From positions 1 through 38,519 of the forward strand of contig JALHNO010000032.1 of the NCBI GenBank assembly GCA_022843465.1: a stretch of 38,519 nucleotides of DNA, read 5' to 3'. Position numbers and translations under genes: made by a program. The notes under the pieces were generated by a model, which was not told where the DNA came from, searched no databases, and saw nothing but the letters and a program-made list of their open reading frames with translations. The first letter of the stretch is position 1. Each line of letters begins with the position of its first letter. Of the stretch, positions 7,520 to 17,076 are shown one piece after another. The stretch is from Pseudomonadota bacterium. GTDB taxonomy: Bacteria; Pseudomonadota; Gammaproteobacteria; Xanthomonadales; Ahniellaceae.

Positions 7520-10500
7520 TTATTCGAACCCGCTGGAGAACAGCAGTCCGACTGGCGGTGCTGTCAGGGTTGGCAGCAGACACCACGCATCGAGCGTGCC
7601 GGCGAACTGGCCGGCGGCATCGCTCGCGGTGATCGTCCAGGTACCGGCCAGACTGCCACCATCAAAGGCCGACAGCGGCTGGTTCGGCTGATAGCTCGCG
7701 CCATTGATATAGGCCGGTGTGCCCGAGCTGCAGCTGGCCTCGACGGTGCGCACGGGTTCCTCGTCATCAAGCACAATATCAAAATTGTCGCCGCCGCAGC
7801 CGAAGGTGCTGCCGGGTACGCCGGGCCGATCGAAAAGGCCGACCGTGGGACCGCCGGTCTTGCTCAGGGTAAACACCAGATCGCCAACCCAGCCGTGGGT
7901 CGCCGCGAGCGCGACATTCAGATCGGTCAGGGTGCCGCCGGTTGCAATGTTGATCACACTGGTGACACTGGCGCTGCCATCGGGAATGGCGATCGCCGGC
8001 GTTGCGCAATAGACCTGGGCGGTGCTGAAACTGCGCACGACCGAGGGCGTCTCGCCACAGCCATTGAGGGCGACGACACGCCAGTGGTATTGGGTATCGG
8101 GCGCCAGCGCGGTATCGATTTCCAGCTCGTTGCTGCTGGTCTCGGCGCTGAACTCGATGCTGCCGAAATCGGCATTGTCATCGATCTCGACGCGATAGCC
8201 GGTCACCGTCGCCGGCACCGTGGCAGCCGCCCATTGCAGCAAAGGACGCAGGGGTTGTTCAGTGCTCGCATCTGCGGGCGCCACCAAGGTGGGTGTGGTG
8301 GCCAGGTTGCCGTTGTAATCGAGCCGCACCCGCGTCAATCGATTCTCGTTGCCGTCGTCACCGAGCACATCGATCAGATAGCTGCCATCGGCGAGCGCAC
8401 CGGTGGACAGGGTCAGCAGCGAACTTCCCGGCGCCACTACCGAGGCCGGTGCAAACAGCGCAGTCGCCGGACTCGGCACCGAAGCGGCGCTCAACGCGAC
8501 CGTTCCGGCATAGCCGCCAAAGGCGCCGACATTGATCGTCCAATCGACATCGCCCGGTCCACAACGCGTGCGCAGCGACGGCGCGCCAGCGAGGCTGTAG
8601 CCGGGACCGCTGACGCAGTTGACGCAGACCAGGGCGAAGTCCTGATCGGTGGCATCGCCGCTGTTGGGCAGGGCATCCGAACTGATATTGCTGGCCACCA
8701 CCTCGATGGCCAGTCCGCCACCGGCCGCTGTGGCGGCATCGAGCATCACCGCTTCGATATTGTTGCGGGTATCGGCGCTGCCGCCGGTACTGCTGAAGCC
8801 ATTGGCGCCAAACACGTTGCCGCGGTAGACATTGCCACCCTGGCTGACGCGCAGATCGAGATCGTTGTTCCAGGCCGGCGTGTTGCCGCCGGTGCCGTGG
8901 CCGGGCGCATCGGTATAGACCAGGACGATCTGCATCGGCTCGCCGGGGTCTTCGGCGGAGACATTCAAGGTCCAGGTTTCACCCGTATTGTCGAATGTGT
9001 GGGTGTCCTGATCGCGATAGAGCACCATCACGCCCGGCGCCAGCATCCAGTCGGCGCGCAGTCGACCCCAGCCCTGCTTGTTGTCCGGACGATTGCCGAG
9101 CGTGCCGCCATCGGCATCGAGCGAACCGGCCAGGTTGCGGGTAGCGGCAATCAACGCTGCCTTGATCAGGGCGGCACTGGGCGAGGCGCCGGCATGCAGG
9201 CTGCGGTAGTGCTGGATGAACAGGGCGACGGCCCCGGCGACTTGCGGCGAAGCCATGCTGGTACCGCACATGGTGCCATAGCCGGTGGCGCTGTTGGCCG
9301 AGTCCACCGAGCAGCCCGGTGCCACCAGATGCGGAATGCGCCGACCATCCAGCGCCGGACCATGCGCACTATTGCTTGAGACATCATTGAACGCAGGAAT
9401 GAAGGCGCCGGCACCGGTCTGCGCCTTGGTCGAACCGACCGTGATCATGTTCTTGCCCTCGTCGGGGCTGCCCTGCGAACTGGTGCCGCCATTGCCATTC
9501 ATGAAGGACAGCACATAGGTCAGCGGCTGGTCGCCGCCGATCTCGGGCTTGGTATCACGCACGCCGACATCAACCTGGCGCGTATCCAGATCGTAACCCA
9601 CCGGCGAACCGGCCGGACCCCAGCTGTTGCCGCTCAGATCCGCGCCATTGTCATGTGACTGCCGCATCAGCTTGAGCATGCCACCGGGTTGCGTGAACGT
9701 CGGGTTGTAGACCTGCTCGACCAGGTTGGCGCCGGGCGCCATGCCCAGGCCGCGCATAAAGCCATTGCTGTCGACCACACCCGAACTGCCATCGCCAGCC
9801 ATGATGGCGGCGGTGTGGGTGCCATGCGCATTGGTTGCGGCGCCGCCACAGGTATCGCCAACGCAGGGCAGCATGCGCGCAACCAGATCGGGATGGGTAT
9901 GGAAAATCCCTCCGTCGACATTGGCGATGGTCACGCCCGAGCCATTGATCCCGAGTCCGTTCAACCACGGCAGATAGCCCAGCAATGGCGTACTCGTGCC
10001 GCTCATATTGCCAGCGGTAATCTGGTTGGCGAGTTCGCCACGCAGGCCGCCATCATCGCGCAGCGGTTGCAGACTGTAGAGGCCCGGCAGCGTTGCGAGG
10101 CGCGCAATGCTGCCGTTGTCGCTGATGTCGAAGCGGACGACTTCGAAGTGGTGGTCCATCACGCTGCGGCCACCGACCTGGGCGCCCAGCGCCTGCAGCG
10201 CGCCATCCTGGATCGCCGCGCCGCGATAGAGCATGGCCTGCCAACGCGTCTCGTTGCGGCGCAGCCCTTCACCGGCATTGTTCTGTTTGTACCGGGGCAG
10301 GAAGTCGCCGGTCCAGCGCAGCGCGGGCGCCGCACGCGCGGCCGCTTCCATGCTGGCGGCATCGGCCCAGACCACATAGCTGTAAGGCGCGATGTACTGG
10401 ATCGGGGTGACGCCCCCCTGCTGCAGCGCGTCCAGCCATTGCTGCCGCGGCGGCGCATTGAATTGCAGCAGGCGCAGTGCCGGGCCACCGCCGTAGACAC

Positions 10501-10759
10501 GCTGATTGGCGTCGGCATCGGCGACCGGATCGAATCCCCCGTTGCCGAGTTCAAGCGCAAACAGCGCAGACGCGTCGACTTCGGGCGTGTGCACCCAGGC
10601 CAGCGCGCCATACGATTCGGCCACCACACCACCGCGATCCAACTCGGCGGCGAGATCGGCATGATGCACCATGCGATAGCCATCGGCGGCCTGGGTGATG
10701 CCGGCGGCCGTCATCAGGCTGATGCTGAGCGCCTTCAGCGCGAGGACTCGGGTGGACAT
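7520..10759 (-). CDS. Secreted subtilisin-like (S8) serine protease with FnIII and P domains
   Basis: This is a 1079-residue exported protease. The signal peptide MSTRVLALKALSISL ending TQAA is followed by a pro-region of about 240 residues. The S8 catalytic triad is visible: Asp282 in IANVDGGIFHTHPDL, His312 in NAHGTHTAAIM and Ser501 in CGTSMASPQVAGA. A jelly-roll-like section follows. A fibronectin type III domain comes next (APADASTEQPLRPLLQW to VVRSFSTA), then a proprotein-convertase P domain (IPDGSASVTSVINI to LAGTWTITASD). The chain ends LLFSSGFE, sharing the last G-F-E with two other exported proteins here. The start at 10759 gives a clean signal peptide; the open frame upstream does not resemble protein. 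It probably degrades protein in the periplasm or outside the cell. Its 3' end nearly touches the convergent lipoprotein gene. Confidence 0.92.
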   Translation of the reverse strand: MSTRVLALKALSISLMTAAGITQAADGYRMVHHADLAAELDRGGVVAESYGALAWVHTPEVDASALFALELGNGGFDPVADADANQRVYGGGPALRLLQFNAPPRQQWLDALQQGGVTPIQYIAPYSYVVWADAASMEAAARAAPALRWTGDFLPRYKQNNAGEGLRRNETRWQAMLYRGAAIQDGALQALGAQVGGRSVMDHHFEVVRFDISDNGSIARLATLPGLYSLQPLRDDGGLRGELANQITAGNMSGTSTPLLGYLPWLNGLGINGSGVTIANVDGGIFHTHPDLVARMLPCVGDTCGGAATNAHGTHTAAIMAGDGSSGVVDSNGFMRGLGMAPGANLVEQVYNPTFTQPGGMLKLMRQSHDNGADLSGNSWGPAGSPVGYDLDTRQVDVGVRDTKPEIGGDQPLTYVLSFMNGNGGTSSQGSPDEGKNMITVGSTKAQTGAGAFIPAFNDVSSNSAHGPALDGRRIPHLVAPGCSVDSANSATGYGTMCGTSMASPQVAGAVALFIQHYRSLHAGASPSAALIKAALIAATRNLAGSLDADGGTLGNRPDNKQGWGRLRADWMLAPGVMVLYRDQDTHTFDNTGETWTLNVSAEDPGEPMQIVLVYTDAPGHGTGGNTPAWNNDLDLRVSQGGNVYRGNVFGANGFSSTGGSADTRNNIEAVMLDAATAAGGGLAIEVVASNISSDALPNSGDATDQDFALVCVNCVSGPGYSLAGAPSLRTRCGPGDVDWTINVGAFGGYAGTVALSAASVPSPATALFAPASVVAPGSSLLTLSTGALADGSYLIDVLGDDGNENRLTRVRLDYNGNLATTPTLVAPADASTEQPLRPLLQWAAATVPATVTGYRVEIDDNADFGSIEFSAETSSNELEIDTALAPDTQYHWRVVALNGCGETPSVVRSFSTAQVYCATPAIAIPDGSASVTSVINIATGGTLTDLNVALAATHGWVGDLVFTLSKTGGPTVGLFDRPGVPGSTFGCGGDNFDIVLDDEEPVRTVEASCSSGTPAYINGASYQPNQPLSAFDGGSLAGTWTITASDAAGQFAGTLDAWCLLPTLTAPPVGLLFSSGFE

Positions 10760-10944
10760 GGGCAGGTTCCTGATGCAACGACAAGATCGCCGATTGCAGC
10801 GCCTGCCGGCGCAGGGGTCAAGTCGCGCAGCGCACGGCAGGGCCTGCGCACGGAGTTCCGCTAGCGCTCGGCGGGTCAAAAAGCGCTCGGCTAATCGCTG
10901 AAGTCCCGCTATTGTGGGCCCATCCAATTGCCAGGACGCCTTCG

Positions 10945-11100
10945 ATGAAGCCCAATTACCAGTTTGACAAGCGCCAGCGCGAGCTGGAAAAAAAGAAGAA
11001 GAAGGAAGCCAAGGCGTTGAAGAAGGCGCCGACTGCGCGTGCTCCCGCCGAAGAAGAAGGCGCCGAACCTTCAGCGCCGGCGACGCCGGTAGCCGAGTAG
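10945..11100 (+). CDS. Small lysine-rich conserved protein
   Basis: This is a 51-residue, very basic protein starting MKPNYQFDKRQRELEKKKKKE, with an alternating Lys/Glu helix followed by an Ala/Pro/Glu-rich tail. Short proteins with this opening occur in many beta- and gammaproteobacteria, usually annotated as hypothetical, and could bind nucleic acid or ribosomes; no function is established to my knowledge. The ATG at 10945 is chosen because the family-like opening starts there, although an in-frame ATG lies 33 bases earlier. It stands alone, divergent from the S8 protease gene. Confidence 0.7.
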   Translation: MKPNYQFDKRQRELEKKKKKEAKALKKAPTARAPAEEEGAEPSAPATPVAE

Positions 11101-11286
11101 GGTGCGCACCGGGATTGCGGACAGCCACTGCCCGCTGCGCGCGGTCCCGATCGTACGGGCATGAGGCGGGGTCCAGGCCCGGTACCGATCCGGATTCCTT
11201 CCGTTGGCTGACGCGCTGCGCGCCACCCATGAACCGGCATGAAATTTCCGGGCTAGAATCGTGGCACCCTGGGCGAGGCAAGACTT

Positions 11287-11535
11287 ATGCAGATCTTTGG
11301 TCATCTGGACGAGGCGTTGCCGCCCGAGCTGGTGGCGCCAGCGCGTATGGCCGACATCACCATCGTCGCCAGCGCCGAGGAATTGCGCCAGATCGCCCAG
11401 TTCCTGCTGGCCTCGGCCGCCGAGATGGATCGACTCGGCGACGCCTATGATCACGCCCATCTGCATGATCATCAGCGTGGATTCGCCCAAGTCCCCGGAC
11501 TGGTGGTGGCGGCTTCGGCATTGGCACAGTGCTAG
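11287..11535 (+). CDS. Small conserved protein, Imm32-like
   Basis: This is an 82-residue acidic soluble protein. The central part (MADITIVASAEELRQIAQF) followed by a helix (SAAEMDRLGD) and a His-rich piece (DHAHLHDHQRG) resembles the immunity protein 32 family and similar short proteins. Members of that family neutralise polymorphic toxins, but no toxin gene is visible here, so the role is open. The ATG follows a G-rich stretch about 10 bases upstream (GGGCGAGGCAAG). It is followed immediately by a four-unit tandem repeat that separates it from the convergent DUF885 gene. Confidence 0.55.
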   Translation: MQIFGHLDEALPPELVAPARMADITIVASAEELRQIAQFLLASAAEMDRLGDAYDHAHLHDHQRGFAQVPGLVVAASALAQC

Positions 11536-11543
11536 CGCGCCCC

Positions 11544-11915
11544 GTGTAGGAGGCCCGAATCGGGCCGACCGTTGTGTTGCAGAGTGGCCACAACGGTCGC
11601 GCCAATCGGGCGCTCCTGCATTCGAGTGTTTCGCGGCATTGTGGGAGGCCCGAGGCGGGCCGACCGTTGTCTCCGGGAATGACCTCTGCGGTCGCGCCAA
11701 TTTGGCGCTCCCACATTCGAGCGTTTCGCGGCATTGTGGGAGGCCCGAAGCGGGCCGACCGTGGTCTCCGGGAATGACCTCTGCGGTCGCGCCAATCTGG
11801 CGCTCCTACATTCGAGTGTTTCGCGGCTTTGTGGGAGGCCCGAGGCGGGCCGACCGTTGTGTTGCAGAGTGGCCACAACGGTCGCGCCAATCTGGCGCTC
11901 CTGCGCTTCAGCGCT
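11544..11915. repeat. Four-unit ~95-bp tandem array of nested palindromes
   Basis: Units begin at 11544, 11641, 11736 and 11831 (periods 97, 95, 95). Each starts GTGGGAG or a variant and ends near CTCCCAC/CTCCTAC, which pair. Inside, GGCCCG-AGG-CGGGCC and CGCCA-ATC-TGGCG form two more hairpins. Units 1 and 4 share one centre, with ACCGTTGT pairing with ACAACGGT. Units 2 and 3 share another (TCTCCGGGAATGACCTCTG). The centre order is therefore A-B-B-A. Units are joined by a linker ATTCGAGYGTTTCGCGGC. The array fills the whole gap between two convergent genes and could act as a bidirectional terminator. It resembles REP/BIME-type elements. Confidence 0.9.
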
Positions 11916-13751
11916 TCAGCTTTTCTGCGCAGCGATCCAGCGATCGATCTTGGCTTCGAGGGCGTCCAGTGGCAGCGAACCATCCTGCAGTACTTCGGCA
12001 TGGAAGGCGCGGATGTCGAAGCCGGCGCCGAGTGCTTCCTCGGCACGCTTGCGCAGTGCCTGGATCTTCAGTTCGCCGATCTTGTACGCCAATGCCTGAC
12101 CAGGGATCGCGATATAGCGCTCGGCCTCTGAAACCGATTCGGTATTGGTGCTGGCGGAATTCTCCAGCATGTAGGCAATCACCTGGTCGCGGCTCCAGCC
12201 CTTGCTGTGCAGTCCGGTATCGACGACCAGCCGGATCGCCCGCCAGAGTTCAGCCTGCAGGCGACCGAAGTACTGGTAGGGATCGCTATAGACACCAAGT
12301 TCCTTGCCGAGCGATTCGGCATACAGACCCCAACCTTCGGCGAACGCGGTCTCGCCGCCGAAGCGACGGAACTTCGGGATGCCGGTCAGCTCCTGTTGCA
12401 GCGCGATCTGGAAGTGATGGCCGGGAATCGCCTCATGCAGGAACAGCGATTCCATGTCCCAGGTCTTGCGCGAGGGCAGGTCATAGGTGTTGACGTAGAA
12501 GATGCCGGGTCGGCTGCCATCTTCGCTGGGCCCCTGGTAGCTGCCGCCGGCCGCGCTCGCGGCACGGAAGGGCTCGACCGGACGGATCTCGAAGCCGGCC
12601 TTGGGCGTCAGCGAGAACAGTTTCGGCACACCGGCCTCGGTGCGGGCACGCAGTGCATTGTAGGCATCGAGCAGGGCCTGCTCGCTGGCAAACTTGAACT
12701 CGTCACTGCTGGTCAGGTGCTTGAAGAAGTCCTTCAACTCGCCCTTGAAACCGACCTGCTGCATCACCGACTTCATCTCGCCGTGGATGCGCGCAACCTC
12801 GTCCAGGCCGACCTGATGGATCTCGGCCGGCGTCATCGTGGTCGTGGTCATCAGTTTCACGTTGTAGGCGTACCAGGCCTCGCCATCGGGCAGGGCCGAC
12901 AGCGACACCGTCTCACGGCAGGCCGGGATGTATTCATCCTTGATGAAGGCGTGCAGGCGCCGATAGGCCGGCATCATCTGGTCGGCGATCAGGGTGCGAT
13001 AGCTGTCGCTGAGGCGGGTCTTGTCGGCATCGGAAAAATCCGCCGGCAATTTGCTGATCGGGCCCCAGAACAGTGTGTCCTCGGGCTTGTCCTGGATGAT
13101 CGACTCCAACTGCGGCAGCACCTTGAGCATCAGCACCCTGGGCTGCACCACGCCGCTCGCGATACCCTCGCGCATGTTGGCGATGGCGGTATCGAAGATC
13201 GCCGGCGCGACGCTGGCTCGGGCATGCCAGTTGTCGTAGTCCTTGACCGTCACGAACGGCTGGGCGCTGGCACCACTGCCGAGCTGCACGAAGAACTGCG
13301 AGAAATTCCGGAACTGGTTGACCGGCTGCATCCAGCCAGGAAAGCGCTCGCCCTCCAGTGCAAGTCGGCGATCGCGGACGAAGATGTCGTAGGAAACCCT
13401 GGCCTGACCATCCAGCAGCGAGGGATCGATCGCACTGATCCGGTCCAGCCATTTCTGTTCGAACTCGTGTTCCTGCTGGCGTGCTTCGGCACTCAGGAAA
13501 TTGGGCAGACGGTCGTTGTAGCGGGGGTCGCCGACGAAGGTTGCCTGGATCGGATTGAGCTCCAGCGAGGCTTCCCAGAATTCGCTGTAGAGCTGTTCCA
13601 GCTGGGCTGCAACGGCGGCCGGATCGGCCTGCGCGGCAGTCGCTGCAGCTGCGCTGTCGGTGGCGCCCGCGGGCGCGGTCGCCTCTTTCGAGCCGCAGGC
13701 AGCAAGGGCCAGCGCGAGCGCCAGAGGGAGCGGCAAGGTACGAAGTTTCAT
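11916..13751 (-). CDS. DUF885 metallopeptidase-like lipoprotein
   Basis: This is a 611-residue envelope lipoprotein. The signal KLRTLPLPLALALALAAC gives a lipidated Cys19, followed by an Ala/Thr-rich linker. The body is the DUF885 family, a zinc-metallopeptidase-like fold of helices. The key motif HEAIPGHHFQ carries the metal-binding histidines, and a downstream GWGLYAESLG supplies a conserved Glu. GIFYVNTYDLPSRKTWDMES just before the histidines is also typical. These proteins are thought to cleave peptides in the periplasm; substrates are mostly unknown. The start at 13751 is chosen at the signal peptide. The stop lies at the edge of the tandem repeat array. The next gene upstream on the same strand is the BNR-repeat protein, 137 bases away. 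Confidence 0.9.
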   Translation of the reverse strand: MKLRTLPLPLALALALAACGSKEATAPAGATDSAAAATAAQADPAAVAAQLEQLYSEFWEASLELNPIQATFVGDPRYNDRLPNFLSAEARQQEHEFEQKWLDRISAIDPSLLDGQARVSYDIFVRDRRLALEGERFPGWMQPVNQFRNFSQFFVQLGSGASAQPFVTVKDYDNWHARASVAPAIFDTAIANMREGIASGVVQPRVLMLKVLPQLESIIQDKPEDTLFWGPISKLPADFSDADKTRLSDSYRTLIADQMMPAYRRLHAFIKDEYIPACRETVSLSALPDGEAWYAYNVKLMTTTTMTPAEIHQVGLDEVARIHGEMKSVMQQVGFKGELKDFFKHLTSSDEFKFASEQALLDAYNALRARTEAGVPKLFSLTPKAGFEIRPVEPFRAASAAGGSYQGPSEDGSRPGIFYVNTYDLPSRKTWDMESLFLHEAIPGHHFQIALQQELTGIPKFRRFGGETAFAEGWGLYAESLGKELGVYSDPYQYFGRLQAELWRAIRLVVDTGLHSKGWSRDQVIAYMLENSASTNTESVSEAERYIAIPGQALAYKIGELKIQALRKRAEEALGAGFDIRAFHAEVLQDGSLPLDALEAKIDRWIAAQKS

Positions 13752-13888
13752 GGAAAGTCCTGGCAGTGGGTCGGGAACATCTCCCACCTTAGGACCCCGG
13801 CCGCACCTCGGCATGGGCCGAAGGTACAGGGTCGCGATCCCGGCAATGGGGCGCTTCGCGCCCCATTGCCATGCGCGTCGTCGTGTGC

Positions 13889-16800
13889 TCAGTCGTCGCG
13901 GCCGCGCAGCTTCGGCTTGGCCGGCGCACGCGGCTTGTAGGGCTCCGGCGCCTTGAGTTCAAAGCCCGCTTCGCTGACTGCGCCGGCCAGGCGCATCTGC
14001 ACGGTGTACTTGCCAGGCACCAGCAGCAGGCGATGGCCCAGCCGCACCGATTCGGCGTACGGGGTCCTGGCCGCTGAAGCAGATGGATCTTCAGCACTGC
14101 TGCCGGCGGCGGGGCGGGTCGTCTGGTCGTCGAAGCTCGGTGTAGTCGGGCTCGAATCGGTGTCGGATGCAGGCGTCCCGCTTGCGGCCAGCTCCGCGGC
14201 CAGGGCGCGTGCCTGGTCAACGCTGAGATCCCAGTCCAGCGTATTGATGCCGCGTTTGGCCTGGAAGCCGAGTTCCTTGACGACGTTCTTGTCCTTGTCG
14301 AGCACACTCAGGGTGCCGCTGCCCTCGGCACTGGACCAGTAGCTGATCGTGCGTACGGGCAGATCGCCGGACTCATCGAACCAGCGCGACGGCCGGCTGC
14401 GCCAGCCACGGTCGGCCGTCATCGGGTCGATCGGAAACACATGCAGTGCCTTGTCGCGTACCGCTGCGCTCAACTCCTGCACCGGCAGTACATCGGCGAT
14501 CCAGACGCTGCGGCCATGGGTGCCGGCAACGATCTCGCGATCGCGTGGATGGATCACCAGATCATGCACCGGCACTTTCGGCAGGCCGGAACCGAAGGTC
14601 TGCCAGTGGGCGCCGCGATCGAGCGACACATAGACGCCGCGATCCGTGCCGACATAGAGCACGTCGGCGCTGAGCGGATCTTCGCGCACGACATTGATCG
14701 CTTCGGCCGGCAGATTCGAGCTGATCGAACGCCAGGAACTGCCGAGGTCATCACTGACGTAGAGCATCGCCGAGGCATCGTCATTGCGGTAATTGTTGAA
14801 GCTGACATAGGCCCGCTTGAGCGCGTGGCTGGACGCGACCACCCGACTCACCCAGTGATCGGGCAGACGCGCCGAGACATTGCGCCAGTCATTGCCACCG
14901 CCGCTGGTGACCCAGACATTGCCATCATCGGTGCCGGCCCAGATCAGGCCGAACTGGCGGCTGGATTCGCTGATGCTGGTGATGGTGGCGAACGGCACAT
15001 CGCCACGCTGACGGCTGGTGGTCAGATCGCCGCTGATCGCGCTCCAGCTGACGCCCTTGTCGAACGAGCGGAACAACTTGTTGGCCGCGAAGTACACCAC
15101 GTCCTGATTGTGCGACGACAGCACTACCGGGGTGTTCCAGTTGTAGCGCAGCGCCGGCTCCTTCAGCTTCTCGCGCGGCCGCACCTGGCCACCGCCATCG
15201 GGACCCTTGCGGTTGTAGTAGCCGAACTGATAGCCGGTGTAGACGGTGTTGTCGCGTGGATCGATGGCGACATGCATGCCATCGCCGCCGCCGATCATGC
15301 TCCAGTCCTCGCCGCGTTCCCAGTTGGTGCGCGACGAACCCTTCAGGGTGCCGTTGTCCTGCAGACCGCCGTAGACGTTGTAGGGCTCGGCCATATCGAC
15401 ATTGACGGTGTAGAACTGGCCCACCGGCTGGCGATCGAGCTTCAGCCAGGTGGCGCCGCCGTCATAGCTGATGTCGACGCCGCCATCATTGCCATTGATC
15501 ATGCGCCGGGCATTCTGTGGATCGATCCACCAGGCGTGATGATCGACATGGACATCGTGCTGATTCATGCCCTTGAAGCTGGCGCCACCATCTTCCGACA
15601 CCACCACCGGTACGCCCAGCACGTAGATGCGCTGCGGATTGTCCGGCGCTACCCGGATCTGGCCGAAGTAATAGCCGTAGGTGTAGGTCACCTCGCTGAG
15701 CGGATGCTCATGGGTACGTCGCCAGGTCGCGCCGGCATCATTGGAGCGATAGATCTCCAGGCCGCGGATATCGGTATTGAACAGCGCCGCCTCGGCATCG
15801 TTGAGGGCATCGACCAGATCCTGAACCTTCAGCTCGTCACTCCTGATGCGCGCAATCAGGGTCTTGGCGTCCAGTTCGGTATCGAGATCATTGCCGCGGA
15901 TGAAGGCCTCGATCTCATCCGGGTCCTGGGCAAGAAATTCGTCCTTGCTCATCGACTTCAGGCGCCGTGCCGACAGTGGCCGGTCACCCAGATCCTGCTC
16001 GGCGGCGGGCAGCTCCTGCCAGTTGTCGACGCTGGCGTAGAGCACCTTGGGATCGCTGGCCGCAATCGTCAGACCGATGCGGCCGACATGGGCGCCCTGC
16101 GGAAAGCCACCGTCGAGGCGCGTCCAGCTGTTGCCGCCGTCGCTCGACTTGTAGATGCCCGAACCGGCACCGGATTCGGTGAAGTTCCAGGCGCTGCGCG
16201 CGTGTTCCCACATCGCGGCATAAACCAGTCTGGGATTCTTCGGGTCCATCACCAGATCGATCGCGCCGGTGCGGCCACTGCCGATCAGGGTCTGTGTCCA
16301 GTTGCCACCGGCGTCCTGGGTGCAGAACACGCCGCGGCGACCACCGTCGCTGTAGAGCCGGCCGGTCGCGGCAACGCAGACCCGGTTGCTGTCCTTCGGA
16401 TGCACCACGATGCGGGCAATGCGATCGACATCGCTGAGTCCGACGTGGCGAAAGCTGGCGCCCTCATCGTCGGATACAAATACGCCCATGCCGCCGTACG
16501 AAGAGCGCGAGGCATTGGACTCGCCCGAGCCGATCCAGAGCCGCCTGGGCAGCAGCGGATCGACCGCGATGGCGCCGGTCACGGTGACCGGCAACTGATC
16601 CGACAGCGGGGTGAACGTCACGCCATTGTTCAGGGTCTTCCAGACGCCACCCGTGGCATAGGCCACATAGAACCCGTAGGGCTGGCCCGGGATGGAGGCG
16701 ACATCGAGCACGCGGCCGCCCTGTACCGTGGGACCGATCGAGCGCCAGTGCAGGCCATTGAACAGGGATTCCTGCTGCAGTGTCTGATGCTGCTGCCAGG

Positions 16801-16909
16801 CCTTCCAGGCCGGTGTTGCCGGCTCAGCCGGGGTCAGCGCCGGGGTCGATGATGAAGCGGCGAGCAGGGCCAGCGCACCGCTGGCGATGGCGAATACAGC
16901 TGGTCTCAT
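13889..16909 (-). CDS. Exported VPS10/BNR-repeat (sortilin-like propeller) protein
   Basis: This is a 1006-residue protein with a signal peptide (RPAVFAIASGALALLAASSS). The body is built of repeated beta-propeller blades with Asp-box/BNR motifs such as SDDEGASFRHV, SSDGGNSWTRL and SYDGGATWLKL, as in the sortilin VPS10 propeller. WRSIGPTVQGGRVLDVASIPG near the N-terminus is typical of bacterial members. A C-terminal segment of about 200 residues resembles an Ig-like cap and ends in a basic tail. Annotation pipelines often call these glycosyl hydrolases, but I see no evidence for sugar cleavage. The ATG at 16909 has GGGAG 7 bases upstream. It neighbours two other exported proteins on the same strand and probably works in the periplasm, perhaps in peptide binding. 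Confidence 0.88.
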   Translation of the reverse strand: MRPAVFAIASGALALLAASSSTPALTPAEPATPAWKAWQQHQTLQQESLFNGLHWRSIGPTVQGGRVLDVASIPGQPYGFYVAYATGGVWKTLNNGVTFTPLSDQLPVTVTGAIAVDPLLPRRLWIGSGESNASRSSYGGMGVFVSDDEGASFRHVGLSDVDRIARIVVHPKDSNRVCVAATGRLYSDGGRRGVFCTQDAGGNWTQTLIGSGRTGAIDLVMDPKNPRLVYAAMWEHARSAWNFTESGAGSGIYKSSDGGNSWTRLDGGFPQGAHVGRIGLTIAASDPKVLYASVDNWQELPAAEQDLGDRPLSARRLKSMSKDEFLAQDPDEIEAFIRGNDLDTELDAKTLIARIRSDELKVQDLVDALNDAEAALFNTDIRGLEIYRSNDAGATWRRTHEHPLSEVTYTYGYYFGQIRVAPDNPQRIYVLGVPVVVSEDGGASFKGMNQHDVHVDHHAWWIDPQNARRMINGNDGGVDISYDGGATWLKLDRQPVGQFYTVNVDMAEPYNVYGGLQDNGTLKGSSRTNWERGEDWSMIGGGDGMHVAIDPRDNTVYTGYQFGYYNRKGPDGGGQVRPREKLKEPALRYNWNTPVVLSSHNQDVVYFAANKLFRSFDKGVSWSAISGDLTTSRQRGDVPFATITSISESSRQFGLIWAGTDDGNVWVTSGGGNDWRNVSARLPDHWVSRVVASSHALKRAYVSFNNYRNDDASAMLYVSDDLGSSWRSISSNLPAEAINVVREDPLSADVLYVGTDRGVYVSLDRGAHWQTFGSGLPKVPVHDLVIHPRDREIVAGTHGRSVWIADVLPVQELSAAVRDKALHVFPIDPMTADRGWRSRPSRWFDESGDLPVRTISYWSSAEGSGTLSVLDKDKNVVKELGFQAKRGINTLDWDLSVDQARALAAELAASGTPASDTDSSPTTPSFDDQTTRPAAGSSAEDPSASAARTPYAESVRLGHRLLLVPGKYTVQMRLAGAVSEAGFELKAPEPYKPRAPAKPKLRGRDD

Positions 16910-17076
16910 CAGAATCTCCCCGGTGGAAAGTCTCAACAATAGCGAGGCCAGCGGGGTTTTACGATGTGCCAATCGGCGCAGCGGCTGCGCCTGCACGAAC
17001 CGACCAGGTGGCGCTGGCTTTCGATCCGCTGCAGGGACCGGCTACCCTAACCGGCAATCCCACCGCGCAAACCGGC

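Noticed and set aside
7895-9379. 494-codon plus-strand frame opposite the S8 protease
   Set aside because: It is antisense to a protease with an intact catalytic triad, and the product is compositionally odd (Gly/Ala/Arg/Ile repeats). The same holds for 9689-10864.
11544-11915. CRISPR array
   Set aside because: The units are ~95 bp with internal palindromes and no unique spacers; centres are shared between units and no cas gene is present.
14441-16852. 803-codon plus-strand frame opposite the BNR-repeat protein
   Set aside because: It is a reverse-strand mirror of regular propeller codons; no start site or motif. The minus-strand protein has clear Asp-box repeats and a signal peptide.
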